Source of the DNA: an uncultured Emticicia sp. | Lineage (GTDB): Bacteria; Bacteroidota; Bacteroidia; Cytophagales; Spirosomataceae | Length of the DNA: 34,863 nucleotides | Reading direction: 5' to 3' | NCBI RefSeq assembly: GCF_937903345.1 | Contig: NZ_CALCZQ010000025.1 | Location: 1-34,863 of the forward strand | Notes under the pieces: generated by a model | Told to the model about the DNA's origin: nothing | Seen by the model: only the letters and a program-made list of their open reading frames with translations | The model's database searches: none | Shown: positions 17,701 to 24,452 of the stretch, piece by piece | How the letters are laid out: every line of letters begins with the position of its first letter | Numbering within the stretch: position 1 is the first letter of the stretch | Made by a program: the position numbers and the translations under genes

Positions 17701-17883
17701 AATTTATTATCGAGCCATATCCACATGCTTCTCAATCGCTTGATTCCAGCTAATCAAAGATTATACGAACTGCTCATTTATGACTTCCTTTTTCGTCATT
17801 ATAAGTCGTTGGAAATGAAAAAAGGTAAAGAAATATACCATAGTAAAACGAGATCAGCGATTGATTTTGATATAAATTATTAA
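14779..17883 (+). CDS. lanB: Full-length class I lanthipeptide dehydratase (LanB), 1034 aa
   Basis: LanB uses glutamyl-tRNA to glutamylate Ser/Thr of the precursor and then eliminates glutamate to give dehydro residues. The N-terminal glutamylation domain is recognised by RCTPYGLFAACSV (85-97). The C-terminal elimination (SpaB_C/thiopeptide-type) domain starts near residue 730 with SEWLYFKLYCGVKVADK and has WFFIRYSDPDNHLRVRFH and the HMLLNR block. Both domains are in one chain, unlike the split dehydratases of some Bacteroidota clusters. It is the last gene of the rightward operon, and the following 220 nt hold no gene. Expected substrate: the 51-aa peptide encoded just upstream. Confidence 0.96.
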   Translation: MKNLYSFHSNLIVRTPALPFQPENISEAKLKEICGETWFQEAIYLASPDLHRMSLDWIAGKVFEKKKEQKLIASLCKYYSRMMSRCTPYGLFAACSVLEWGKENNVVLQSQKRQTRFDMHFSCALAQELVKNPAVKEQLTYYPNTSIYQIGDELRYIEYQYIDGKRMHQISAVTEGQYLQKVLQLFKNGASYTALIHAIIDDEISTEEAQPFIDQLIASQILVHNLEPSITGENFTKQIINVLEKIEGNIIIKLVEDLKEIETLIESLDQKKSNQLSDYHEIKEKIKALNIPFEENKLFQTDLFNTNLERKIDLNWKKDIEDGLPILNRLSSKKERENLKNFAKRFSARYEEQEMSMLEVLDAETGIGYLENSNNNGLSPLIENLKLPDNQQDKNVSWNSIENFLFKKLKISNEQKQFSIEINEEDLKDLPEADWSDLPPSLSVMFRVVESEKQGKRILLENCGGSSSINLLGRFAHGNDEILAISKEIAEIEQNKNPDIVFAEIIHLPESRTGNILLHPVFRDYEIPFLGKSSLPIENQILLQDLYISVKSGKIILRSKRLNKIVIPRLSNAHNYSYNALPVYQFLCDLQHQNLRTSFGFQWGAMADTFKFLPRATYKNVILHPAVWNLTREDLTIISNDFPRFMLLADGDNELLIDWQNSLSIEAFNDAIKNRESFQLKEFLHEKADEVIKNKQKEGFINQFIALLVREKSVYQLPKIKKQEPKIQRNFSIGSEWLYFKLYCGVKVADKILLENIKPLIEELLDKPLIDYWFFIRYSDPDNHLRVRFHLSDTSKIGEAIQLFYQFIRPAEEAKYIWKIQTDTYARELERYGFENITLSEKLFFFDSQSTLFFLASTEGDEREHIRWLWGMRAIDDLLSSFQVNLLDKLTLMEALKNSFGREFGIDLALKHQIDKKYRENRPTIEAILNIENEVVRKFSEMPILIRENKVYINPIIDKILNCHHQKQLHVSLSNLLSSHIHMLLNRLIPANQRLYELLIYDFLFRHYKSLEMKKGKEIYHSKTRSAIDFDINY

Positions 17884-18057
17884 CCAAATGTAGTGTTTTG
17901 ATAAACTTATCCAACTAATAGAAGCAAGTTTTTAGAAGAAAATAGTTTAAAGGTTAGACTAAAGTATCGATAAAAATATTGTTTTTTGCTTGTATAAGTA
18001 TCGTTTTATGATAGACATTTACAAAAAACCTTCACCCAAACCATGCCCAATGAAAAT

Positions 18058-18103
18058 AAAAAAAAGGCATAAACTATTGAATTTCAATAACTTACCCCTT
18101 TTT
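18058..18103 (-). terminator. Rho-independent terminator downstream of tRNA-Phe
   Basis: An inner stem TATTGAA (18075-18081) / TTCAATA (18083-18089) lies within outer AAAAAGG (18061-18067) / CCTTTTT (18097-18103). On the minus strand the hairpin ends in eight T (complement of 18058-18065). It lies immediately after the tRNA 3' end. Confidence 0.55.
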
Positions 18104-18106
18104 GTG

Positions 18107-18179
18107 TGGTGATGGACGGGATCGAACCGCCGACACAAGGATTTTCAGTCCTTTGCTCTACCAACTGAGCTACATCACC
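18107..18179 (-). tRNA. tRNA-Phe (anticodon GAA)
   Basis: The minus strand folds into a full cloverleaf of 73 nt: acceptor GGTGATG/CATCACC, D-arm GCTC-AGTTGGTA-GAGC, anticodon stem AAGGA/TCCTT with loop CTGAAAA (anticodon GAA, plus-strand 18144-18146) and T-arm GGCGG-TTCGATC-CCGTC, discriminator A. CCA is not encoded, so it must be added post-transcriptionally. Confidence 0.97.
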
Positions 18180-18237
18180 TTATCACCACCACTTCTCTAA
18201 AGAAATTTCCCTACTTTGTTGCCGCCGTTTGGGAGTG

Positions 18238-18267
18238 CAAAAGTAAGCAAAAACTTTTTACGAACAA
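18238..18267 (-). promoter_or_regulatory. Promoter of tRNA-Phe
   Basis: On the minus strand TTG (18267-18265), a 19-nt spacer and TACTTTTG (18245-18238) match the Bacteroidota consensus perfectly. The predicted start is about 50 nt before the tRNA 5' end. Confidence 0.65.
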
Positions 18268-18303
18268 ATTTCTTTCAAAAAAAATAAATAATTTTTTTCA
18301 CGC

Positions 18304-18333
18304 TTGACATGAACGGCTTTTTTGCGATATTTG
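18304..18333 (+). promoter_or_regulatory. Promoter of the Fe-S membrane protein gene
   Basis: TTG (18304-18306), a 19-nt spacer and GATATTTG (18326-18333) differ from TTG-N19-TAnnTTTG at one position. It points to the gene starting at 18454, with a leader of about 115 nt. Confidence 0.5.
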
Positions 18334-18453
18334 TAATGTTATGCAAGCATACTAATTTTTGGTCTATATCTAATTTTAGACTTTTGATAAAATATTGATA
18401 AACATTTGTATGTCAGGCCTCAGTTGCAGACGGACGATATTCAACAATAGACT

Positions 18454-19800
18454 ATGGAAATCTTTTCACAAATCTTATTTATAGCCTCTTTGGGCTTGGC
18501 CACTTATTTTATCAGTCGCCGCGTGATGCTCATTAAAAATACTATTCAGTTGGGTAGGGCAGAAGACCGTTCTGATAATCCTTCCGAAAGACTAAAAACA
18601 ATGCTTTTGATTGCCTTCGGGCAAAAAAAGATGTTTTCACGCCCATTGGTTGGTTTCATGCACTTCATAATCTATACTGGCTTTGTAATCATCAATATCG
18701 AGGTTCTAGAAATAATGATTGATGGAATTTTTGGAACACACCGAATCTTTGCTTTACCACTTCGAGGACTTTATAGTTTTCTTATCAATTTCTTTGAAAT
18801 ACTCGCTTTTGGGGTTTTGGCAGTGTGTGTGGGTTTCCTTACCAGAAGAAACCTTACGAAAGTAGAACGCCTACAAGAAACTCGTCACCGAGAATTGAAA
18901 GGCTGGGCAACCAAAGATGCCAATATTATTTTAATCATTGAAATCTTATTGATGTGGGCTTTTTTGAGCATGAACGCTGTTGATACGATTTTACAAGAAC
19001 GCAATATCGGGCATTATGCCGAAGCCATTACTGGAGATTTTTGGATAAGTCAATTTATAAAACCTTTGTTTATGGGCTTCTCCGATGGGTTTTTAGGAAC
19101 TTATGAGCGTGCAGCATGGTGGTTTCATATTCTCGGTATCATGGCTTTTGCCACTTACGTAACTTATTCTAAGCATTTGCATATTTTCTTGGCCTTTCCG
19201 AATACTTATTTTTCTAACCTAAATCCAAAAGGAGAAATGGCAAATATGCCTTCAGTTACGAAAGAAGTAAAAATAATGCTCGGCCTCGAAGAACCAGATG
19301 CAAATCCGGCCGAAGTTGATCGTTTTGGTGCAAAAGATGTAAAAGATTTATCGTGGAAGAACTTGATGGATGCATACAGTTGCACCGAATGTGGGCGTTG
19401 TACGTCATCTTGCCCTGCAAATATCACAGGAAAGCAACTTTCGCCACGCAAAATTATGATGGATACCCGTGACCGCCTCGAAGATATTCAAAAAGGCTGG
19501 TTAGCGACTGACCAAAAAGTCCCGATTGCAGAATTTGAAGATGGAAAAACCCTTTTAGGTGATTATATTTCGGAAGAAGAAATCTTGGCTTGTACTACCT
19601 GCAATGCCTGTGTGCAAGAATGCCCGATTAATATCAGTCCGTTGGATATTATCTTACAGCTTCGTAGATATAAGGTAATGGAAGAGTCACAAGCACCTGC
19701 TTCTTGGAATGGGATGTTCTCAAATTTAGAAAATAATATGGCTCCGTGGAAGTTTTCTCCGAGCGACCGCTTTAACTGGGTGGATGAGATAAACAAATGA
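18454..19800 (+). CDS. Membrane-anchored dicluster 4Fe-4S electron-transfer protein (HdrC-like), 448 aa
   Basis: The N-terminal half (1-250) has about six hydrophobic helices and His residues (FMHFIIYTGF, WWFHILGI, YSKHLHIFLAF) suited to haem binding, as in NarI/HdrE-type cytochromes. The C-terminal half carries two ferredoxin-type motifs, CTECGRCTSSCP (C310, C313, C316, C320) and CTTCNACVQECP (C380, C383, C386, C390), as in HdrC, GlpC and succinate dehydrogenase-like subunits. It probably passes electrons between a membrane quinone/haem and a soluble partner. In related genomes a CCG-domain Fe-S protein usually follows; here a terminator follows instead. Substrate and direction of electron flow are unknown. 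Confidence 0.88.
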   Translation: MEIFSQILFIASLGLATYFISRRVMLIKNTIQLGRAEDRSDNPSERLKTMLLIAFGQKKMFSRPLVGFMHFIIYTGFVIINIEVLEIMIDGIFGTHRIFALPLRGLYSFLINFFEILAFGVLAVCVGFLTRRNLTKVERLQETRHRELKGWATKDANIILIIEILLMWAFLSMNAVDTILQERNIGHYAEAITGDFWISQFIKPLFMGFSDGFLGTYERAAWWFHILGIMAFATYVTYSKHLHIFLAFPNTYFSNLNPKGEMANMPSVTKEVKIMLGLEEPDANPAEVDRFGAKDVKDLSWKNLMDAYSCTECGRCTSSCPANITGKQLSPRKIMMDTRDRLEDIQKGWLATDQKVPIAEFEDGKTLLGDYISEEEILACTTCNACVQECPINISPLDIILQLRRYKVMEESQAPASWNGMFSNLENNMAPWKFSPSDRFNWVDEINK

Positions 19801-19850
19801 AAAGTGCAATGAATATAGAATAAAATAAGGTTATTTCTCAAATTAATGAT

Positions 19851-19888
19851 AAAAAAAACTGACTTTCGATAGATTGTCAGTTTTTTTT
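19851..19888 (+). terminator. Bidirectional rho-independent terminator
   Basis: Arms 19851-19863 (AAAAAAAACTGAC) and 19876-19888 (GTCAGTTTTTTTT) pair perfectly around a 12-nt loop, with the T-run built into the 3' arm. It lies 51 nt after the Fe-S protein stop and works as a terminator on either strand. Confidence 0.85.
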
Positions 19889-20056
19889 ATGTGCCAATAA
19901 AACATTTTATATATTAATGCGTTTTGTACTTAAAGAATATTTTTTTTAACTTTACAGAGATTAATACAAAAAGTTGTGATTATATTTGAATTATTATTTC
20001 AAAATTATCCTAATAAGTACATTCAGCATAAATGTGCATAATGCGTCCAAACACCT

Positions 20057-20221
20057 ATGAAACGATTTAATTCTTCAATGTTTATGCAATGGGTTGTATT
20101 TATTCCCTTGTTATTGCCATTAGCCATTGTTAGTGGAGCTTTCGATGGTATGAAAAGAGTATTTGAACAAGCTTCTGCCGATATCATTGAAAATGAGCCA
20201 GTTGCTCACATTGAAGCTTGA
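20057..20221 (+). CDS. Small single-span membrane protein, 54 aa
   Basis: ATG 20057 to TGA 20219-20221 encodes MKRFNSSMFMQWVVFIPLLL, then PLAIVSGAFDGMKRVFEQAS and an acidic tail ending HIEA. One hydrophobic helix (about residues 9-28) with positive residues before it predicts an inner-membrane protein. A perfect -7 element, TATATTTG (19981-19988), lies upstream without an obvious TTG. Its 3' end overlaps the convergent thioredoxin gene by 16 nt. No family recognised. The evidence is the upstream signal, the membrane-protein-like composition and the fit in an otherwise empty gap. Confidence 0.5.
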   Translation: MKRFNSSMFMQWVVFIPLLLPLAIVSGAFDGMKRVFEQASADIIENEPVAHIEA

Positions 20222-20517
20222 ACAAAATTTTCAAGAATAGTTTTTAACTGTGGTAATGATAACACCCCTGATTGTCGCCATTTTAGTTCACTTTTCTTGA
20301 AAATCATGAGTGTTGGCACACCCGTAACGTTGTATTTTGCAGCAAGTTTTGGGTTTTGGTCAACATCAATTTTTACGATTCTAACTTTCTCGCCCATTTC
20401 TTGTGCTAATTGTTGAAGCGTAGGAGTAAGTGCTTTACATGGACCGCACCAAGTAGCAAAAAAATCTATCAATATTGGTTGCTCAGAGGCTATTAATTCT
20501 TCAAATGTTCCGTTCAT
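20206..20517 (-). CDS. trxA: Thioredoxin, 103 aa
   Basis: The classic thioredoxin fold motifs are present: FFATWCGPCKALTP with redox-active Cys24 and Cys27, KIDVDQNPKLAAKYNV, and the cis-Pro loop GVPTLMIF. Length is standard for cytoplasmic thioredoxin and no signal peptide is seen. It reduces protein disulfides with electrons from thioredoxin reductase. It stands alone, with its own upstream gap of 280 nt shared with the divergent oxidoreductase gene. Confidence 0.95.
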   Translation of the reverse strand: MNGTFEELIASEQPILIDFFATWCGPCKALTPTLQQLAQEMGEKVRIVKIDVDQNPKLAAKYNVTGVPTLMIFKKSELKWRQSGVLSLPQLKTILENFVQASM

Positions 20518-20752
20518 ATTTTTCTGTCTTTTTTCTCAAAACAGTAAATACTTTCTTGGAGTTTCAAATTTTTGCTATTCTTCAATAATGTTCACTTATT
20601 GTGTTTATTCAAAATAGCATGTATAGGCTTTGGAGAGTCGGGCGTTTATACAATGAGAAAGTAAACAAAACAAAACCACCAATCTAAATTATCACAGAAA
20701 TTAATAAAAAATTCCTCTCAATTTTAACATCGCTTATTCCTTTACTTTCTAC

Positions 20753-20760
20753 TATATTTG
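20753..20760 (+). promoter_or_regulatory. -7 element upstream of the Gfo/Idh/MocA gene
   Basis: TATATTTG matches TAnnTTTG and lies 37 nt before the ATG at 20798. No clear TTG is found at the proper distance, so the assignment rests on the -7 box and its position. Confidence 0.4.
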
Positions 20761-20797
20761 TAATAATAAAACGCCTCAAAACATTCGACCCTATAAA

Positions 20798-22195
20798 ATG
20801 GAAAACATTTCAAGACGAAATCTGTTAAAAACATTTGGCTTAACCGCTGGTGGTTTATCACTTTTTAATATTGATACCCTCGCCGAAAATATCAATGAAC
20901 CAGAAATCGATATTCCACACGATGACCGATATGTTTCGCTCGAAAAACCGGTTACGGCTATTGTATTGGGTGCAGGAAATCGTGGAAATGTTTATGGACG
21001 TTTTGCATTGGCTTTTCCGAATGAGTTGGATATGGTTGGCGTTGCCGAGCCAATCGAGTTTCGTAATGATAGGTTTTCGAATATCCATAATATAGAAGAA
21101 AAAAATCGCTTTAAAACTTGGGAAGACGTTTTTAAAGTGCCAAAATTTGCTGATGCCATTATTATCTCAACCCCCGACCGACTGCATTTTGGCCCAGCCA
21201 TGAAAGCCCTCGCAATGGGATACCATGTATTGCTCGAAAAGCCAATTTCGCCATCAATGCAGGAATGTTTGGAGATTTTGGCAATGGCAAAGAAAACCAA
21301 AAGCATCATTGCGGTCTGTCATGTATTACGTTATACGCCGTATTTTAGAAAATTAAAAGAGATTTCGGATAGCGGTAAATTTGGTAAATTAATCAGTGTC
21401 AATCACCTCGAAGGTGTTGAGTATGTACACATGGCACATTCGTATGTGCGTGGAAATTGGCACGTTGAGAAAGATACAAATCCAATTATTTTGGCAAAGT
21501 CTTGTCACGACCTTGATATTTTACGTTGGATTATCGGAAAACCTTGCAAAAGTATCTCAGCCCATGGTTCGCTTACTTGGTTTAAGCGTGAAAATGCCCC
21601 CGAAGGCAGTACCGACCGCTGTACCGATGGCTGTAAAATAGAATCCGAATGTCCATTTTCGGCAATCAGAATTTACCAAAAAGAAAAGCAACGCATCAAT
21701 GTTTTGGATGTGACTGATGATAAATCAAAACAAGATGCCGAAATTTACGAGAAATTGAAAACATCTCAGTATGGTAGATGTGTTTATAGAATGGACAATG
21801 ACCAACCTGACCATTATACAACATCAATGGAGTTTGAAGGCGGGACAACGGTGAGTTTTGCGATGGAGGCTTTTACATCATTTGAGCATCGAAAAACTCG
21901 TTTGATGTTTTCGAACGGTGAGGTTTGGGGCGATATGAATCAAATTCAAACCTATGATTTTCGGACTAAAGAAACAACATCTTGGAAAGCAACTGAGCAG
22001 CCTGAATACAAAAATCAAGCATCAGGGCATGGTGGCGGAGATTATGGTTTAGCTCGAAATTTCGTGCAGGCAGTTGCTCAAAACAAACCCGAATTGCTAA
22101 CATCAACGATTGAGGCATCTATTGAAAGTCATGTAATGGGTTTTATGGCTGAAAAGAGCCGTCTCGGCAAAACAATGGTAGAAGTAAAAATATAA
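20798..22195 (+). CDS. Tat-exported Gfo/Idh/MocA-family oxidoreductase, 465 aa
   Basis: The N-terminus SRRNLLKTFGLTAGGL is a twin-arginine signal, so the protein should be exported folded with its NAD(P) cofactor. The Rossmann fold follows with VLGAGNRGNVYGRFA (about 55-69), then VGVAEP, the signature LEKPISPSMQECLEIL and the C-terminal dehydrogenase domain containing SCHDLDILRWIIG. A Cys-containing insertion (CTDGCKIESECPF) is typical of the longer Bacteroidota members. The family oxidises or reduces sugars and related cyclic substrates; some exported members are glycosidases using NAD. The substrate is not predictable. Transcription is probably separate from the trp operon downstream. Confidence 0.9.
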   Translation: MENISRRNLLKTFGLTAGGLSLFNIDTLAENINEPEIDIPHDDRYVSLEKPVTAIVLGAGNRGNVYGRFALAFPNELDMVGVAEPIEFRNDRFSNIHNIEEKNRFKTWEDVFKVPKFADAIIISTPDRLHFGPAMKALAMGYHVLLEKPISPSMQECLEILAMAKKTKSIIAVCHVLRYTPYFRKLKEISDSGKFGKLISVNHLEGVEYVHMAHSYVRGNWHVEKDTNPIILAKSCHDLDILRWIIGKPCKSISAHGSLTWFKRENAPEGSTDRCTDGCKIESECPFSAIRIYQKEKQRINVLDVTDDKSKQDAEIYEKLKTSQYGRCVYRMDNDQPDHYTTSMEFEGGTTVSFAMEAFTSFEHRKTRLMFSNGEVWGDMNQIQTYDFRTKETTSWKATEQPEYKNQASGHGGGDYGLARNFVQAVAQNKPELLTSTIEASIESHVMGFMAEKSRLGKTMVEVKI

Positions 22196-22230
22196 TTGCC
22201 CCACCCAACCCTCCCCAGTAGTGAGGGTAT
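22196..22230 (+). repeat. C-rich intergenic hairpin, possible dispersed repeat
   Basis: The segment after the oxidoreductase stop is far richer in C than its surroundings and contains ACCCTC (22208-22213) / GAGGGT (22223-22228) as a short stem. Such C-rich palindromic tails recur between genes in several Bacteroidota genomes. Only one copy is in this window, so repeat status is inferred. Confidence 0.3.
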
Positions 22231-22246
22231 ATTTTGATTTTTTAAA

Positions 22247-22630
22247 ATGCGAAAAATATTAATAATAACCCTCTTAGCTTTGGCTTCATGCCAAAAGAAA
22301 AAAGCCGACTTAGGCACATTCGACCAGAAAACTTTCCGAACTGACCGAGGTGCTTGTGAAGGGAAAAGAGAAAAACTGATTGAAGAACTAAAAACTCTCC
22401 GACCAAAGATTTTGGGATTAACCGAAAACCAAGTTATCGAAACGCTGGGTAGATATGATTTTCAAATTCTGAGCCGTCGCAACGAAAAAGTTTTTGTATT
22501 CTACTTAGAAAAGGGTGCACATTGTGAAAATATTCAAAACCCAACGCAGGCCCGCTCAATGATTTTGTATTTCAATGCCGCAAGTTTAGTAAAAGAGGTT
22601 TCGTTTCAATTTGGTAGCCCAGTTGAATAA
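22247..22630 (+). CDS. Small lipoprotein, possibly BamE/SmpA-like fold, 127 aa
   Basis: The start MRKILIITLLALASC has a lipobox (LASC) with lipidation at Cys15, followed by a Lys-rich linker. Residues about 60-100 (GLTENQVIETLGRYDFQILS, RNEKVFVFYLEKGAHC) resemble the helix-turn-strand pattern of the SmpA/OmlA/BamE fold, where a short helix beginning with a T-x-x-x-V motif precedes antiparallel strands. This is a weak structural impression, and other small lipoproteins are possible. It lies 51 nt after the Gfo/Idh/MocA gene and ends about 90 nt before the trp promoter, so it could be co-transcribed with the former. Confidence 0.7.
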   Translation: MRKILIITLLALASCQKKKADLGTFDQKTFRTDRGACEGKREKLIEELKTLRPKILGLTENQVIETLGRYDFQILSRRNEKVFVFYLEKGAHCENIQNPTQARSMILYFNAASLVKEVSFQFGSPVE

Positions 22631-22718
22631 TAAGACTATTTTTTAATTATGTTTGGGTAGATTTTTGGTTTAAAAAGTATTTTTACTTTTGTAAAGAAAA
22701 ATATTTTAATAAAAAATT

Positions 22719-22747
22719 TTGATTTCTAAAATCATCCGTTACTTTTG
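22719..22747 (+). promoter_or_regulatory. Promoter of the trp operon
   Basis: TTG (22719-22721), an 18-nt spacer and TACTTTTG (22740-22747) lie about 45 nt before the leader-peptide ATG. A second TACTTTTG (22684-22691) lies further upstream without a well-placed TTG. Confidence 0.6.
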
Positions 22748-22791
22748 CAATCGTAAAAAGGGATATTAATCTGCTTCTTATAAAACAAAAA

Positions 22792-22845
22792 ATGACTCAA
22801 TATTCTAACATAGTAAAAATCTGGTGGTGGCGTCCTGCGAAATAG
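22792..22845 (+). CDS. trpL: trp operon leader peptide, 17 aa with three consecutive Trp
   Basis: ATG 22792 begins MTQYSNIVKIWWWRPAK, ending at TAG 22843-22845. Three consecutive TGG codons (22822-22830) in a 17-residue ORF just upstream of trpE are the signature of ribosome-mediated transcription attenuation. When charged tRNA-Trp is scarce the ribosome should stall at the Trp run, changing the folding of the downstream RNA and letting transcription reach trpE. Confidence 0.9.
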   Translation: MTQYSNIVKIWWWRPAK

Positions 22846-22930
22846 GATGAACAGATTTGCTATGTACAAAAACATACAAGTATCAAGCGAAGCGGCTTAC
22901 TGTTCATAACGGTTAGCCGCTTTTTATTTT
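22817..22930 (+). promoter_or_regulatory. trp attenuator: alternative hairpins and terminator
   Basis: Segment AAATCTG (22817-22823, overlapping the Trp codons) can pair with CAGATTT (22852-22858). The overlapping TTTGCT (22856-22861) can instead pair with AGCGAA (22886-22891), enclosing a small TATGT/ACATA stem. The terminator stem AAGCGGCT (22890-22897) / AGCCGCTT (22915-22922) is followed by a T-rich run. Pairing of the second segment touches the terminator's left arm by two bases, so the antiterminator logic is plausible but rests on manual folding. Confidence 0.7.
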
Positions 22931-22955
22931 TGACTCTATTCTTATCATTTATAGT

Positions 22956-24383
22956 ATGAAATCTTCTTATCAAATAACAACTCGCCATAAACGTTTACTT
23001 GCTGACACACTTACGCCAGTCGGTATTTTTCAGCGTTTAAGAGGGCATTTCCCACATTCAGTTATTCTCGAAAGTGCCGATTATCACGCAATGCACAATA
23101 GTTTTAGTTATATTGCTTGTGATGAAGTGGCAAGTTTTCAATTAGACGAAGATGTTGTTTCGCAAAAATTTCCAGATGGAATGTGTGAGACTTTTTCATT
23201 AAAAAATAGAAAAGACGGCGTAAAAGTTTTACAGGAATTCGCCGAACGTTTTGAAAACCCTAAAAGTGAGTTCCCTTTTATAACAAACGGGCTTTTCGGA
23301 CATATTACCTATGATTCAGTTGAGTATTTTGAAGACATTGAGATGCAAGAAAAAAGTCTCGAAAGTGCCATTCCGCAGATTTTATACCGAGTTTATCGCT
23401 ATGTGATTGCCATCAATCACTTTAAAGATGAATTATATATCTTTGAGCATACATACACGCCCGAAGGTCAAGAGCCAAAAGTTTCTGTCGATGGCTTAGA
23501 AACTTTAGAGTTTTTTGTGAAAAACCCCAAAATGTCAACTGCTAAATTTAAAGCAGAAAAAGATGAGGTTTCTAATTTGAATGATGATGAAATGCGAACA
23601 ATCATCAATAAATGTGTTGGACATTGTTTGCGTGGAGATGTATTTCAGATTGTGCCTTCACGTAGGTTTTCAAAGAAATTCGAGGGCGACGATTTCAATG
23701 TTTATCGTGCCTTGCGTTCAATCAATCCTTCGCCTTATTTATTTTATTTCGATGGCGGAGATTACCATATTTTTGGTAGTTCGCCAGAAAAGCAAATTTT
23801 GATTAAAGATGGTCAGGCCGAAATTCATCCGATTGCAGGAACATTCAGACGCACTGGCGATGACGAACATGATGCAGAATTGGCTCGCCAACTCCACGCA
23901 GACCCAAAAGAATCGGCCGAACATGTAATGTTGGTCGATTTGGCCAGAAATGACCTTTCACGCAGTGCTGAAAATGTAAAAGTTGAAACTTTCAAGGAAG
24001 TTCAGTTTTATAGCCATGTGATTCACTTAGTTTCAAAAGTGACAGGAAAAATGCATGAAGGCACAAATCCTTTGCAATTGGTAGCAGATACTTTTCCAGC
24101 AGGTACACTTTCTGGAGCTCCGAAACACAATGCCATGACTATTATTAATAAGTTTGAACCAACCAATCGTAGTATTTATGGTGGAGCGATTGGCTTTATG
24201 GATTTCAAAGGAAATTTCAATCATGCTATTGCAATTCGTACGTTTTTGAGTAAAAACAATACACTTTTCTATCAAGCAGGCATGGGCGTTGTAGCAAAAT
24301 CTGATGTAGAACTTGAAATGAAAGAGGTGCATTTGAAATTGGCAGCTTTAAGAAAAGCGATTGAAATGGCGGAGGAGATTTGA
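22956..24383 (+). CDS. trpE: Anthranilate synthase component I, 475 aa
   Basis: It converts chorismate and ammonia (delivered by TrpG) to anthranilate, the first committed step of tryptophan synthesis. The N-terminal domain has the Trp-feedback motif LESAD (VILESADYHAMHNS), so allosteric inhibition is expected. The chorismate-binding domain shows GDVFQIVPSRRF, HPIAGTFRRTGDDEHDAEL, ESAEHVMLVDLARNDLSR, TFPAGTLSGAPKHNAM and YGGAIG. Length is normal. It is the first structural gene behind the attenuator. The partner gene trpG is separated from it by a transposase gene and a palindrome, which is unusual because E and G are normally adjacent. Confidence 0.97.
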   Translation: MKSSYQITTRHKRLLADTLTPVGIFQRLRGHFPHSVILESADYHAMHNSFSYIACDEVASFQLDEDVVSQKFPDGMCETFSLKNRKDGVKVLQEFAERFENPKSEFPFITNGLFGHITYDSVEYFEDIEMQEKSLESAIPQILYRVYRYVIAINHFKDELYIFEHTYTPEGQEPKVSVDGLETLEFFVKNPKMSTAKFKAEKDEVSNLNDDEMRTIINKCVGHCLRGDVFQIVPSRRFSKKFEGDDFNVYRALRSINPSPYLFYFDGGDYHIFGSSPEKQILIKDGQAEIHPIAGTFRRTGDDEHDAELARQLHADPKESAEHVMLVDLARNDLSRSAENVKVETFKEVQFYSHVIHLVSKVTGKMHEGTNPLQLVADTFPAGTLSGAPKHNAMTIINKFEPTNRSIYGGAIGFMDFKGNFNHAIAIRTFLSKNNTLFYQAGMGVVAKSDVELEMKEVHLKLAALRKAIEMAEEI

Positions 24384-24395
24384 GAGGAAAACCAG

Positions 24396-24435
24396 AATCC
24401 ATAGCGATGGGGTTGCAACCCCATCGCTACGGATT
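24396..24435. repeat. Perfect 28-bp palindrome, REP-like, beside the transposase
   Basis: Positions 24402-24415 are the exact reverse complement of 24416-24429, with no loop bases. After a one-base mismatch (24401/24430) the stem resumes with AATCC (24396-24400) / GGATT (24431-24435). It lies 12 nt after the trpE stop and 17 nt before the RAYT ATG. Such palindromes are the targets of REP-associated transposases. It could also slow polymerase or protect the trpE mRNA. Confidence 0.8.
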
Positions 24436-24452
24436 AGTAAAACGTTTATGTT

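Noticed and set aside
24396..24435. Palindrome as an intrinsic terminator after trpE
   Set aside because: No T-run follows, the stem has no loop, and trpG must be transcribed. Its place beside a RAYT suits a REP element better.
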